64,000 nucleotides of DNA from Virgibacillus proomii (GCF_018916875.1 NZ_JAHLNO010000019.1:496001-560000); one strand, 5' to 3'. Shown: positions 18,547-27,113, counted from the stretch's first letter. Translations and numbers: made by a program. The notes: a model not told the origin generated them from the letters alone.

Positions 18547-19257
18547 GTGAATCCAGTTATTGGCGTTACCCCTTCTATTGAAAATGAAAGCAACCTACAC
18601 TTTGTTAGTGCAGATCATATAGCGGCAATTAAAGAAGCTGGTGGAGTACCGATCGTGTTACCATTTGTAGTATCCGAACTTCAATTAAATCGTATTGTCC
18701 AGATGATTGATGGATTATATTTAACGGGAGGTAACAGCATTGACCCAACATTTTTTAATGAAGAACCTCATCCAAAATTAGGTGAAATTAATCCGATTCG
18801 CGATCAGTATGAGGTTCAAATTATAAGGAAAATATTAAATTTAAATAAACCGATCTTTGGGGTATGCAGAGGTTGCCAAATTTTAAATGTAGCGTTAGGC
18901 GGTGATATGTACCAAGATATTTATGCACAAAAAGAAGGAGATTTATTGCAACATAAGCAATATGCGCCACAAAGTCATGCATCTCATTTTGTATACGTGT
19001 CTGACGGTACTTTATTACGGGAGATTACTGGAAGATCTAAAATAAAAGTTAATAGTAGGCATCATCAGGCTAATCGGAAGCCGGGAAAAGGTATTTGGAT
19101 TTGTGGAACGGCTAGTGATGGCGTTGTGGAAGCAATAGAAGGAAAAAATGACCCATTTGTTTTGGGGGTACAATGGCATCCCGAAAATATGGCAAGAAAG
19201 GGGGAGTCAATATCCAAAAAAATATATGCTGCTTTTGTGCAATCGTGTAAGTATTAA
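18547..19257 (+). CDS. Gamma-glutamyl-GABA hydrolase-like class I glutamine amidotransferase
   Basis: This is a 236-residue cytosolic enzyme of the PuuD/peptidase C26 group. The nucleophile Cys is in PIFGVCRGCQILNVALGG (about residue 107), and the His-Glu partners are in GVQWHPENM near residue 213. The start domain VNPVIGVTPS and the GLYLTGGNSIDP block are also typical. The family cleaves gamma-glutamyl amide bonds, for example gamma-glutamyl-GABA in putrescine use. I chose the GTG at 18547 because AAGGAG sits 10 bases upstream; the GTG at 18538 would be only one base away from it. It is alone between repeats, so its pathway is not shown by context. Confidence 0.88.
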   Translation: MNPVIGVTPSIENESNLHFVSADHIAAIKEAGGVPIVLPFVVSELQLNRIVQMIDGLYLTGGNSIDPTFFNEEPHPKLGEINPIRDQYEVQIIRKILNLNKPIFGVCRGCQILNVALGGDMYQDIYAQKEGDLLQHKQYAPQSHASHFVYVSDGTLLREITGRSKIKVNSRHHQANRKPGKGIWICGTASDGVVEAIEGKNDPFVLGVQWHPENMARKGESISKKIYAAFVQSCKY

Positions 19258-19320
19258 TAATATTAGGTAACTATTAACAATAAGTAGTAAGAATTAAAGA
19301 TATTGTGTGTGTATCTTCTT

Positions 19321-19412
19321 ATACTATAGGAGAGTATAAAATTTTATGGTTTATAGTATAAGAAAAACTACAGCTTTCGCTAAAGACTTGGCGACAAGCC
19401 AAGTTTTTCTAA
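19321..19412 (+). repeat. Dispersed double-hairpin repeat family B, copy 1
   Basis: The first hairpin is ATACTATAGG...TTTATAGTAT. The second is long: AGAAAAACT pairs with AGTTTTTCT, enclosing ACTTGGCGACAAGCCAAGT. The same sequence lies at 21589-21679 and 51509-51602, with only a few base changes. Confidence 0.85.
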
Positions 19413-19723
19413 TAGTAAAAGAGGTGAAGTTGCTCAAGGCTTAATTAAGTGTCAAAAAACCAACTGACTTCATATTCCTATGTAAATCAGTTTAATATAC
19501 AAGGCCTGCGATCATGAATAATAAAATGGAATCGATAAGGGGCAATGAATAACTTCTAAAACTCACGAAAAGAAGTATATAATTCATGCGATGGCATTTA
19601 GTTCATCAGACAACTTTATCTATGAAACAAGTGCCACCTAGTTAACATGGGTAACTTTAATAAATGCTATATGATTAACCTTGAAAAGAAAGCAAAATCT
19701 TTAGGTTTATTTGTCATATGCCA

Positions 19724-19761
19724 TTTTTAGTTTAGCAGTGTTAGCCCTGCTAGACTAAAAA
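19724..19761. terminator. Bidirectional terminator-like hairpin
   Basis: TTTTTAGTTTAGCAG pairs with CTGCTAGACTAAAAA over an 8-base loop, giving A-run and T-run on both strands. In 19258-20073 I see only this and the repeat at 19321; no riboswitch that I can identify precedes mgtE. Confidence 0.55.
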
Positions 19762-20073
19762 TTTCTTCTCTGAAAAAGATAAATATAACACCTGAGTGGA
19801 GGCAAAAAGGGTTGTCACGAAAATTTAAAATAGCCTTTATGAGATTAGTCTTTTCTTAATTTAAAATGTATTTAAAGTTACAGCTTTCTTTATCTATTAT
19901 TAAATTATTTTTCAGTATAGATTAAATGTGTTAATATCAATTAATATCACTAGTTTTCCTTCCTTCATTTATATATAAAGGTAATTGTAATTATAATATC
20001 ATTTTTTAATATGTACATAATAATTTACAAGAGTAAATTTGGTTTCATTTGCTTTTTGAAAGGTGAGATTTCA

Positions 20074-21432
20074 ATGACGCTTTCTATGACGGAAGATGAA
20101 GTAATACTTGCTATTATTCAAAATTTAAAAGAAGGTAAGAAAAAGTCTTTTCAGGATATTATAAATGAGTTACAGCCATATGATATGGCAGAGCAATATA
20201 AACATTTACCAAGTAAACACCGAAATAAGTTTCTTTTATACATGACAATTGAGCAGCTAACAGAATTAATTGGAGAATTAGATAAGGACTACCAATTAGA
20301 TGTTTTGCAAAAACTTGGCATTGAAAAATCAACCAAGGTTCTCGACTTAATGGAAAATGATGATTTAGCCGACCTTTTATCTGATTTAGATGCAGATAAA
20401 ATGGAAGAATTGATATCTGAAATGAAACAAGAAGAATCTGAAATTGTTCAAAACTTAATGAACTATTCATCTGAAACTGCTGGAAGAATCATGAACAATC
20501 GGTATGTATGGATACCTAAGCATTTTTCAGTCAGAGAAGCAGTGGATAAATTAAAACATTTCGCTGAATTGGCAGAATATCTCAATTATCTTTATGTTAT
20601 TGATGATCAGAAGAAATTGGTGGGGGTTGTCTCCTACAAGGACTTACTACTAGCGGATTTACAAGATAAAATTGAAGATATTATGTACAGCAGAGTAATC
20701 AAAGTAAATGTACATACAGATCAAGAAGAAGTGGCTAAATTAATTAGCCGTTATGATTTTATATCAATTCCTGTTGTTGAAGAAGAGGATATTCTAGTTG
20801 GTGTCATTACAGTTGACGATATTATTGATGTCTTCATTCAAGAAGCGAATGAAGATATTGGAAAATTATCTGCTTCTGGGAAGTCAATTGATTTTAATAC
20901 AAAACCTCTGGCTGCTACATTACGACGCTTGCCTTGGCTTATTTTATTATTATTTATTGGTCTTGTTTCGGGAAGTATTATAGATGGATTCTCCGCAACC
21001 TTGGAAAAAGTTGTTCCTTTAGCTTTTTTTATGCCCATGATTGCAGGGATGACTGGTAATACAGGAACCCAATCTCTTGCTGTTGTTGTCAGGGGTCTAG
21101 TGTCTCAGGACTTAAATTTTAAACAAGTAATAAAACTCATCCTTCGTGAATTTTGGGTAGGTATTATTATTGGTGTTATTTGTGGTACATTGATTTCCAT
21201 TATCGCACTGGTCTGGCAAGGTAGTCTTACACTGGGAATAGTGGTAGGAAGTTCTTTATTAATAACTTTAATTATCGGTACTTTAGCAGGAACAATTATT
21301 CCTTTAATTTTATATAAATTTAAATTTGATCCTGCAATCGCCTCAGGCCCTTTGATTACAACAATTAATGATATTTTGTCTCTACTTATTTACTTTGGAA
21401 TTGCTACTTTGTTTATTTCAGAATTAATGTAG
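20074..21432 (+). CDS. mgtE: Magnesium transporter MgtE
   Basis: From the preferred ATG at 20074 (AAAGGTGAG 5-10 bases before it) the protein has 452 residues, the normal MgtE length. The N domain contains repeated acidic helices (DLADLLSDLDADKMEELI). Two CBS domains follow (YLYVIDDQKKLVGVVSYKDL and VVEEEDILVGVITVDDII). The C-terminal part has five membrane helices, with the conserved MPMIAGMTGNTGTQSLAVV block that lines the Mg2+ pore and GPLITTINDILSLLIYFG at the end. It imports Mg2+ and is closed by Mg2+ binding to the acidic N and CBS domains. An upstream TTG (20011) would add 21 residues without a ribosome site. A perfect terminator follows at 21556. Confidence 0.95.
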   Translation: MTLSMTEDEVILAIIQNLKEGKKKSFQDIINELQPYDMAEQYKHLPSKHRNKFLLYMTIEQLTELIGELDKDYQLDVLQKLGIEKSTKVLDLMENDDLADLLSDLDADKMEELISEMKQEESEIVQNLMNYSSETAGRIMNNRYVWIPKHFSVREAVDKLKHFAELAEYLNYLYVIDDQKKLVGVVSYKDLLLADLQDKIEDIMYSRVIKVNVHTDQEEVAKLISRYDFISIPVVEEEDILVGVITVDDIIDVFIQEANEDIGKLSASGKSIDFNTKPLAATLRRLPWLILLLFIGLVSGSIIDGFSATLEKVVPLAFFMPMIAGMTGNTGTQSLAVVVRGLVSQDLNFKQVIKLILREFWVGIIIGVICGTLISIIALVWQGSLTLGIVVGSSLLITLIIGTLAGTIIPLILYKFKFDPAIASGPLITTINDILSLLIYFGIATLFISELM

Positions 21433-21555
21433 CTAAGAAGCCCAATAAAAATTTATTCGAGAGTTTCGACTTACTTAGGTTTTTATAGCTACTTTGCGGA
21501 AGCCAGCTATATAAATTAGTGGATAGCAGTTAAAATAAATAATCTTTCCATATAC

Positions 21556-21587
21556 AAAAAAGAGAAGAAATAAATCTTCTCTTTTTT
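21556..21587 (+). terminator. Strong terminator after mgtE
   Basis: AAAAAAGAGAAGA and TCTTCTCTTTTTT form a perfect 13-bp stem with a 6-base loop and a built-in T-run. Repeat family B starts two bases later. Confidence 0.85.
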
Positions 21588-21588
21588 G

Positions 21589-21679
21589 TACTATAGGAAA
21601 GTATAAAATTTTAGGGTTTATAGTATAAGAAAAACTACAGCTTTCGCTAAAGACTTGGCGACAAGCCAAGTTTTTCTAA
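21589..21679 (+). repeat. Dispersed double-hairpin repeat family B, copy 2
   Basis: Nearly identical to the copy at 19321-19412. Here GTACTATAGGAAAGTATAAA opens the element and GCCAAGTTTTTCTAAT closes it. It directly follows the mgtE terminator. Confidence 0.85.
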
Positions 21680-21761
21680 TGGTAACGTTGTTAATAATAT
21701 ATAACATTATAGACTTCTCAAGATTTTATACCAGTGAATAATAAATCAGTGAAGCTTCAAA

Positions 21762-21851
21762 CGGAGAAGGTGGGATTTGAACCCACGCGACGCTTGCACG
21801 TCCTAACGCATTTCGAGTGCGTCCCCTTCAGCCGGGCTTGGGTACTTCTCC
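21762..21851 (-). tRNA. tRNA-Ser(CGA)
   Basis: On the minus strand the gene starts GGAGAAGTACCCAAG and ends CTTCTCCG, with a 7-bp acceptor stem. The anticodon arm is CGCA-CTCGAAA-TGCG with anticodon CGA, reading UCG. A long variable arm (GGACGTGCAAGCGTC) is diagnostic of class II tRNA. The T arm has GTGGGTTCAAATCCCAC. CCA is not encoded. Confidence 0.95.
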
Positions 21852-22110
21852 CTATAAAAATAGTAAACCTACATTAAAATATTGTAAATGAAATATAGCT
21901 TTTTGACAAGTCATCCAGCTTAAATTTTCTAAGGTTCTTTATCATATTTCGAAACAATTTGTTTATTTATGGCAAAAGAATTTATTTGCATTTTTTTCAA
22001 TAAATAAAAATAACACTTTTCCTTAAGATTCGTGTGAAACTAAAAGGAAAGGAGAGAAAAACTATCCATTAAAACGATTTGTTTAACTAATAGTCTATAA
22101 GGAAAGAAAA

Positions 22111-22298
22111 TTTATCCCGCATGTAAGGTGCCGTAAGACTCCCACTTCAAGAGCCTGAGTTGGTACAAAAGGTTCTAAGTGGGAGAAGACGGCACCTAAA
22201 TGCCCGATTCGTTCAAGAGCCTTTAGGTCATACCCTTATGGTACTAACATTCAGTAGGAGATGGAAGAAAACTCCTACTGAATGAAGTTTCACTTTAT
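22111..22298 (+). mobile_element. Structured repeat family A, best-preserved copy
   Basis: It starts TTTATCCCGCATGTAAGG. A nested hairpin pairs GGTGCCGT with ACGGCACC outside and CTCCCACTT with AAGTGGGAG inside. Then comes the CCCGATTCGTTCAAGAG linker, a GGTCATACCC region, and the right hairpin CAGTAGGAG/CTCCTACTG, ending GAAGTTTCACTTTAT. Flanking TTTAT at both ends resembles the single-strand cleavage sites of IS200/IS605 elements. There is no transposase inside. Confidence 0.75.
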
Positions 22299-22501
22299 TT
22301 AGTGAGAGTTTCGCTTTATCTAGTTATGGAGAAACTTCATTGTGTTTTTAATTTCAGCACTTTTTGTGACATGTGATGATTAGATTGCAATATGTGGATC
22401 ATATCAAAATGGTATGCAGGTTATTTTCCAGAAGAGACCTTGACCGAATTTAGAGAATAGAATAAAGTAATATACATAAAAAAATGATTGAGGTATCGAA
22501 A

Positions 22502-23401
22502 ATGAATCAGTACATGAAAGAAAATATACAACAGTTTCAAACAGAAAATGAGAATAAAGCACGTTTTTTAATAAAGTGTCCAGATCAACCGGGTATCGTT
22601 GCTGCAGTGTCTGATTTCTTATTTAAGCATGAAGCAAATATTATCGCTTCTGATCAGCATACAATTGACCCTAATGGTGGGCAATTTTTTATGCGGATTG
22701 AATTTGTATGTCCAAATTTAAAGGAAAAGTCAGAAATACTGGAACAAGAATTTCAACCAATAGCGGAAAAATTTTCTATGGATTGGCAATTATTGTATGT
22801 TAGTCAGCTTAAAAATATTGCCATCTTCGTATCAAAAGAACCGCATTGTCTTCTAGAGTTAGTATGGGAGTATCAAAGTGGTGATTTAATGGCTAATATC
22901 GCCCTAGTCATTAGTAATCATGAAACGTCAAGAGAGACAGTGGAGGCATTGGGTATTCCGTTCTATTACATTCCTGCTAATAAAGATATTCGCCAACAGG
23001 TGGAAGAAAAACAAATACAATTATTAAAAGAGCACAATGTAGATTTAATCGTATTAGCTCGCTATATGCAAATTCTTACTAGTCATTTCGTTGAAAAATA
23101 TGAAAATAAAATTATTAATATTCATCACTCATTTTTACCTGCTTTTATTGGAGCAAAACCTTACGAACGCGCTTATCAGCGTGGGGTGAAAATGATTGGT
23201 GCAACGTCACATTATGTAACCAATGATTTAGATGAAGGTCCAATAATTGAACAGGATATTGAAAGAGTCACCCATAGGGATAGTAGTGACAATATGAAAA
23301 AAATTGGACAATCCATTGAGCGTACGGTACTCTCGAGAGCAGTAAAATGGCATTTACAGGATCGAATCATCGTTCATGGAAATAAAACAATTGTGTTTTA
23401 G
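22502..23401 (+). CDS. purU: Formyltetrahydrofolate deformylase
   Basis: This 299-residue enzyme hydrolyses 10-formyl-THF to formate and THF, supplying formate for purine synthesis and balancing one-carbon pools. An N-terminal ACT domain is visible (FLIKCPDQPGIVAAVSDFLF, residues 22-41). The formyltransferase fold carries IALVISNHE, IPFYYIPANKD and LARYMQIL. The catalytic NIHHSFLPAFIGAKPY (Asn, His) and GATSHYVTNDLDEGPIIEQD follow. I chose the ATG at 22502, which has TTGAGG 8 bases upstream; the ATG at 22484 overlaps that site. It is a single gene. Confidence 0.95.
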   Translation: MNQYMKENIQQFQTENENKARFLIKCPDQPGIVAAVSDFLFKHEANIIASDQHTIDPNGGQFFMRIEFVCPNLKEKSEILEQEFQPIAEKFSMDWQLLYVSQLKNIAIFVSKEPHCLLELVWEYQSGDLMANIALVISNHETSRETVEALGIPFYYIPANKDIRQQVEEKQIQLLKEHNVDLIVLARYMQILTSHFVEKYENKIINIHHSFLPAFIGAKPYERAYQRGVKMIGATSHYVTNDLDEGPIIEQDIERVTHRDSSDNMKKIGQSIERTVLSRAVKWHLQDRIIVHGNKTIVF

Positions 23402-23477
23402 TAAATTGAATAACAACAATGCCAATTATAATACCAAACGTTCCAATTGTACCTAATAATGTACTTAGAACTACCAT
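23367..23477 (-). CDS. Possible 36-residue membrane peptide
   Basis: A frame starting MVVLSTLLGTIGTFGIIIGI has one membrane helix and a short polar tail ending FHER, overlapping the end of purU on the other strand. AGAAGGAG stands 5 bases before the ATG, which is unusually good for chance. Single-helix peptides of this size include type I toxins and stress peptides, but I cannot assign it to a family. Confidence 0.35.
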   Translation of the reverse strand: MVVLSTLLGTIGTFGIIIGIVVIQFTKTQLFYFHER

Positions 23478-23702
23478 ACGTACTCCTTCTTCCAAGTAAT
23501 AGTATCACAAAGAAGGATCGTTTTATATATGTTTTTTACCATTAAAAGTAAGAATCTTTAGTGAAAAAAGTTGGGGAGCTAGATCTGCAATTACAAAAAC
23601 GATAAAATAAGTAAAGTCCATAAACTTATTTATCGTAATCATAGATAAGTAAAGTAAGAAATTAACTTAATAAGAATCCTTTATTTTTTAGTAGAGGTTT
23701 TG

Positions 23703-23873
23703 GTGCAATTTATTAAACAAAAACTTGTTAAGGATACTAAAGCACAAGTGAAGGATACTTTAATCGATATGCTACTAGTAGAAAAATTTGAGGAAATGGA
23801 TACGATTATGCAATATGCAAACCTTTTTAATTGGAATGCTTTTGACACACATCAAAAAGGATATTTTCACTAA
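23703..23873 (+). pseudogene. Short gene fragment of unknown family
   Basis: A GTG-started frame of 56 residues is rich in amphipathic helix (VKDTKAQVKDTLIDMLLVEK) and ends NWNAFDTHQKGYFH. There is no clear ribosome site, and a terminator follows directly, so it is probably the last part of a lost gene. The rest of 23402-23702 has no recognisable content. Confidence 0.3.
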
Positions 23874-23915
23874 AAACCATTTGAGACATTATTTGAAATG
23901 TCACAAATGGTTTGT
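23874..23915. terminator. Terminator shared by converging units
   Basis: AAACCATTTG (23874-23883) pairs with CAAATGGTTT (23903-23912), with further pairing of GACATT and AATGTC inside. It lies at the 3' end of the leftward DUF1259 gene. Confidence 0.65.
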
Positions 23916-23917
23916 CA

Positions 23918-24304
23918 TTATAATATTCCTACTTCTTTAGCAGCTTCGAAACTGTTTCTAGCAAATACAAAAGGATTACCAACATTCTCCCAATGCATAT
24001 ACATTAAGCGTGGTTCTTCAAAAAGCCAATGGTTATGAACTGCTGTTACCGTAATCCTTCTTTTTCGTAATGCAGAAATGAAAGGATTAATTTCTTTTTG
24101 GAGGATGACGGTCTCACCTAAGTTTAGTGTCCTTCCATTTCTGTTGTTTTCAAAGGAAAGCGCGAAGGGTAGGGCTAAAGGGGAACGAGTACGACGACCT
24201 AAAATAGAAGCATTAATTCTTCTTAGACGCTGAACCACACAAACAGGAGCGGCAGTAATAACCTCTCCGCCTATAATATTTGCTAATTGTTGACAGGTTG
24301 ACAA
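23918..24304 (-). CDS. DUF1259 (LppY/LpqO-type) protein
   Basis: This 128-residue protein matches one LppY/LpqO repeat domain. GEVITAAPVCVVQRLRRINAS leads into GETVILQKEINPFISALR, then ITVTAVHNHWLFEEPRLMYMHWE. The conserved HNH...H pattern may bind metal, but no reaction is established. No signal peptide is seen, unlike the longer actinobacterial lipoproteins. The TTG start at 24304 is supported by AAAGGAGGAAAC. It stands alone. Function unknown. Confidence 0.75.
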   Translation of the reverse strand: MSTCQQLANIIGGEVITAAPVCVVQRLRRINASILGRRTRSPLALPFALSFENNRNGRTLNLGETVILQKEINPFISALRKRRITVTAVHNHWLFEEPRLMYMHWENVGNPFVFARNSFEAAKEVGIL

Positions 24305-24418
24305 ATTGTTTCCTCCTTTCTATGAATCTTCTATAAGATATGAAAAAGAATTAGAGCCTGTCTAGGTAGCTATATTAAATTTTTTATAATTGAATTTAGA
24401 ACCTAAGATTGTCCTAAG

Positions 24419-24742
24419 TTGAACTTGATTAATTTGTTTTTAGGTGGTGCAAAAATAGATGCAAATTTAACCCAATACTTTCTTACACAAGGACCCTTTG
24501 CGGTTCTTTTTGTTTGGCTTTTTTGGTTCAGCAGAAAAGCAGCTGCAAGAGAGAAAAAGCTTTACCAAACAATCGATCAAAATAGAACGTTAAAGAAGTT
24601 CAGCGAAAAATATGACATTGTAATTAACAAATTAGATGGTATTGAAGATCGATTACCGCCCAGGTTTCTCAGTAAAGGTATCGTTCAAATGCAGAACAAC
24701 AGCACCTATATAATCAAGGGAGAACACCTCCAGGTAACATAG
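24419..24742 (+). pseudogene. BhlA/UviB-type holin, probably truncated and fused
   Basis: Residues 14-75 read NLTQYFLTQGPFAVLFVWLF, then FSRKAAAREKKLYQTIDQN and KFSEKYDIVINKLDGIEDRL. This is the BhlA/UviB holin-like pattern: one membrane helix, a charged hinge and a coiled coil. These peptides accompany phage endolysins and bacteriocins. The start is unclear (TTG at 24419 lacks a ribosome site). The tail after RLPPRF runs out of the family and overlaps an endolysin fragment in another frame, so a deletion has probably fused the two phage lysis genes. Confidence 0.65.
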
Positions 24743-24888
24743 TCACTAATGGAAAGCCTGGTCAGTCGCTGCACAATTACAGACTAGCCGTTGATTATTT
24801 CTTGATAAGTGATGATGGAAACAAAACATTATGGACTGTTAATCATAAGTGGCGCAGGGTTGCTGCTATTAGATCATTTCTTGAATGA
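24729..24888 (+). pseudogene. Phage endolysin fragment (CwlK/VanY-type L-Ala-D-Glu peptidase)
   Basis: A frame reads PPGNIVTNGKPGQSLHNYRL, then AVDYFLISDDGNKTLWTVN and HKWRRVA, and stops at 24886-24888. The SxHNYxLAVD motif carries the zinc ligands His and Asp of peptidase M15 endolysins. Only about 50 residues remain; the C-terminal zinc ligand and cell-wall-binding domain are lost. Confidence 0.7.
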
Positions 24889-24977
24889 GTCTTGGATTTT
24901 TTTGTAAAAAATTCCTAATACTATTATGTTTTTATACTATATACTGAAAGTATCAAAAATAAAGGTGTGAAAGAATT

Positions 24978-25487
24978 ATGAAACAGTACTTAAATGCTGA
25001 AGAATTAATTGAATCTATCAATGAATCCTATAAGAAATTTATTGAAGAATTTAAGGGGATTCCTGAAGAGCTGAGAGATAAACATATTACTGAAGTGGAT
25101 AAATCACCTTCTGAAATGCTTTCTTATCAATTGGGGTGGATTAACTTGTTACTATCGTGGGAAAAAGACGAACAATGTGGACTTAACGTAAAAACGCCTA
25201 CTCCAGCTTACAAATGGAATAACTTAGGCGGGCTTTATAAATCATTTTATGAGCAATATGGTTTTTTAACCTTAAAACAGCAGGAGGAAGAGTTGACAAA
25301 GTTGATCTGTAAGTTAATCGAATGGATAAATAATCTTTCTGAAGCAGAATTATTCCAACCAGAACAGAGAAAATGGGCCACAACAAAAGCAATGTGGCCT
25401 GTTTGGAAGTGGGTGCATATCAATACAGTTGCTCCATTTACGAATTTTAGAACTAAAATTCGTAAATGGAAAAAAATAGTTTTATAA
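24978..25487 (+). CDS. ClbS/DfsB-family four-helix protein (DUF1706)
   Basis: This 169-residue soluble protein has a typical ClbS/DfsB beginning (LNAEELIESINESYKKF) and SEMLSYQLGWINLLLSWE near residues 47-64, then a helix ending TVAPFTNFRTKIRKWKK. The family is a DinB-like bundle; ClbS hydrolyses the cyclopropane warhead of colibactin, and most Firmicute members have unknown roles. AAAGGTG precedes the ATG. A strong terminator follows at 25536, so it is a single-gene unit inside otherwise decayed prophage DNA. Confidence 0.85.
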   Translation: MKQYLNAEELIESINESYKKFIEEFKGIPEELRDKHITEVDKSPSEMLSYQLGWINLLLSWEKDEQCGLNVKTPTPAYKWNNLGGLYKSFYEQYGFLTLKQQEEELTKLICKLIEWINNLSEAELFQPEQRKWATTKAMWPVWKWVHINTVAPFTNFRTKIRKWKKIVL

Positions 25488-25535
25488 GTAATTTAAGAAA
25501 AATAAGTATCCTTAAAATTTAAGCAAAAGCCAATA

Positions 25536-25577
25536 AGAGTCTATTTCTTATCAATTAAAAGAAATAGACTCTATTTA
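25536..25577 (+). terminator. Terminator after the ClbS-like gene
   Basis: AGAGTCTATTTCTT and AAGAAATAGACTCT form a perfect 14-bp stem followed by ATTTAAATTTT. Confidence 0.8.
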
Positions 25578-25734
25578 AATTTTCCCAATGTCCATACTTT
25601 TTATTTTGTAGAAGGTTTCTAAGATAGTGTGAGCGTAATGAAAATTCTCCTAGTAATTTTAGTACTTTAATTGTTTTTACATCTTATACTGATAGGATAA
25701 CTCAAATGCTTACATCAGCAAACAATAGTAAAAT

Positions 25735-26442
25735 ATATTTTAGGTTTTGGAGAACTAACGTTTGATCTGAATGGATAGAAATGGAAACTACTGAAGGTGC
25801 ACAGTCTAAGGTAAATTCTCACGCAAATAATAAATCTAATCCTCATAGAGTTACAAAAACACAAGTAGGTTTGAAGTAATGTAGACAATGTCCAGCAAGC
25901 GGCCAAATCGGAGTTTAAAACACATGTGGCTGATACTGTTCGCCACATCACGGCTAATGAGAGGAATACATGGAATGCAAAAGAAACCGTGTCAGGAGCC
26001 AAGAAAAAGCAGATAAAGCCCTATTGGAAGCAAAAAAATATATGAATATTCACGCACAAATGCACAAAGTAGCATATGATAATGGTCAAGCATTAATGAT
26101 ACCGGAAGGATCTGATATAAATAAAATTACTAAAATAGGGTTTTATAGAGGTAGAAATTTAATAAACCAACCATTGAAAAATTTTACTTGGTTTTAATAC
26201 ACAGTGTTACAGCAAAATTCAAGTGAATGCGTTCAATATGCAACAGCATTTAGTAAACGAGCTGAAACATATATCAGAAAAAGTGATAGTTCAGGAAAGT
26301 TTGGAGATTGGCGGTTATTTTCTGCATCGGATCTGGAATGGGCAACGGTACCACAGTAAATAATTTGACTGCAAAGCATAAGATTAAAAATTACATAGGT
26401 ACTGCTGCACAAAATTCACAGTTGCTTAATAAATTGAGGTAA
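25735..26442 (+). pseudogene. Prophage tail-fibre gene, frameshifted
   Basis: The frames together give KVNSHANNKSNPHRVTKTQV, NVDNVQQAAKSEFKTHVADT and VRHITANERNTWNAK. This is the NPHxVTKxQVGLxNVDN repeat unit of Firmicute phage tail fibres. After an indel in the A-run near 26006, GAKKKADKALLEAKKY continues. A knob-like end has GFYRGRNLINQPLKNFTWFY and GKFGDWRLFSA, resembling the pyocin-knob receptor-binding fold. Stops at 25878 and 26195 and the frame changes show that it is dead. Confidence 0.75.
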
Positions 26443-26660
26443 TAAAATAAGCTCTTCTTTGTTGAGGGGCTACGGAAGGGAACCTACAGTCGATGTAGCT
26501 TCCCTAATAGTTTGCCCGGAATAATTAAAAATATGTTCTAGAGAAAACAAGTTACTATCAAATTAATAATATGATTATGCTATATTTCTTTTACTATGAA
26601 ACCTGTCCAATCACCTTCTTTTTATAATCATACTATGAAGTAAAAGGAAGGAGGATTGTT

Positions 26661-26834
26661 ATGTGCTATTACTATTCAAATGAAAAGAAACACCATCATT
26701 GTTGTGATAGGTGTAAAAAGAAATGCCATTGTGATTGTTTCCATTGTAGCTATGATTATGATAGTCACGATTGTTTTGATCCTTGTAAAAAGAAGCCTAA
26801 AAAGAAATACTGTTGTTGCTGTTGGTATTATTAA
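26661..26834 (+). CDS. Cys/His-rich 57-residue miniprotein
   Basis: Preceded by AAGGAAGGAGG at the right distance, this small frame encodes MCYYYSNEKKHHHCCDRCKK then CHCDCFHC and ends KYCCCCWYY. It has 14 Cys and 6 His among 57 residues, with no signal peptide, and many Lys and Tyr. Such composition suits metal binding or disulfide cross-linking, as in small Bacillus spore-coat proteins or metallothionein-like peptides; I cannot choose between them. A terminator follows at 26850, so it is a complete one-gene unit, and it seems intact amid dead phage genes. Confidence 0.7.
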   Translation: MCYYYSNEKKHHHCCDRCKKKCHCDCFHCSYDYDSHDCFDPCKKKPKKKYCCCCWYY

Positions 26835-26849
26835 ATATAGACTTATAAA

Positions 26850-26886
26850 AAACGGGATAGCCCTCATGTTAGTGGGGGCTTTCTTT
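26850..26886 (+). terminator. Terminator after the Cys-rich gene
   Basis: AGCCCTCA pairs with AGTGGGGGCT over a short loop, followed by TTCTTTT. Confidence 0.65.
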
Positions 26887-27042
26887 TATAAGTAACTTAT
26901 ATTGTAGTGTATGTTATTACTAAGTGAATTGTGCTAAAAATCTTTCCATTAAAAAGGAGCAAGCTTTTTTTCCACCACTACCTTCCCATAACCATAATCT
27001 AAATGAGTTACGGGGAGATGGAATTTTTATTTTTTTAAACAA

Positions 27043-27071
27043 TTCAATAAATTTTGTGCTTTTAGTATAAT
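27043..27071 (+). promoter_or_regulatory. Sigma-A-type promoter of the LXG locus
   Basis: TTCAAT (27043-27048), a 17-base spacer and a perfect TATAAT (27066-27071) lie 43 bases before the LXG start. The upstream block (ACCATAATC, GAGTTAC) is partly repeated around 30030, where no gene remains. Confidence 0.55.
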
Positions 27072-27113
27072 GCAACTAACGGGGAAATTGAATTTCAACT
27101 AAGATGGGAGGAG

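Noticed and set aside
19258..20073. Magnesium riboswitch (M-box) before mgtE
   Set aside because: ACCTGAGTGGAGG near 19792 recalled the motif, but the other conserved blocks of the M-box are absent.
26656..26895. Frame of 79 residues overlapping the Cys-rich gene
   Set aside because: It is an out-of-frame shadow; the ATG with the strong ribosome site starts the Cys-rich frame at 26661.
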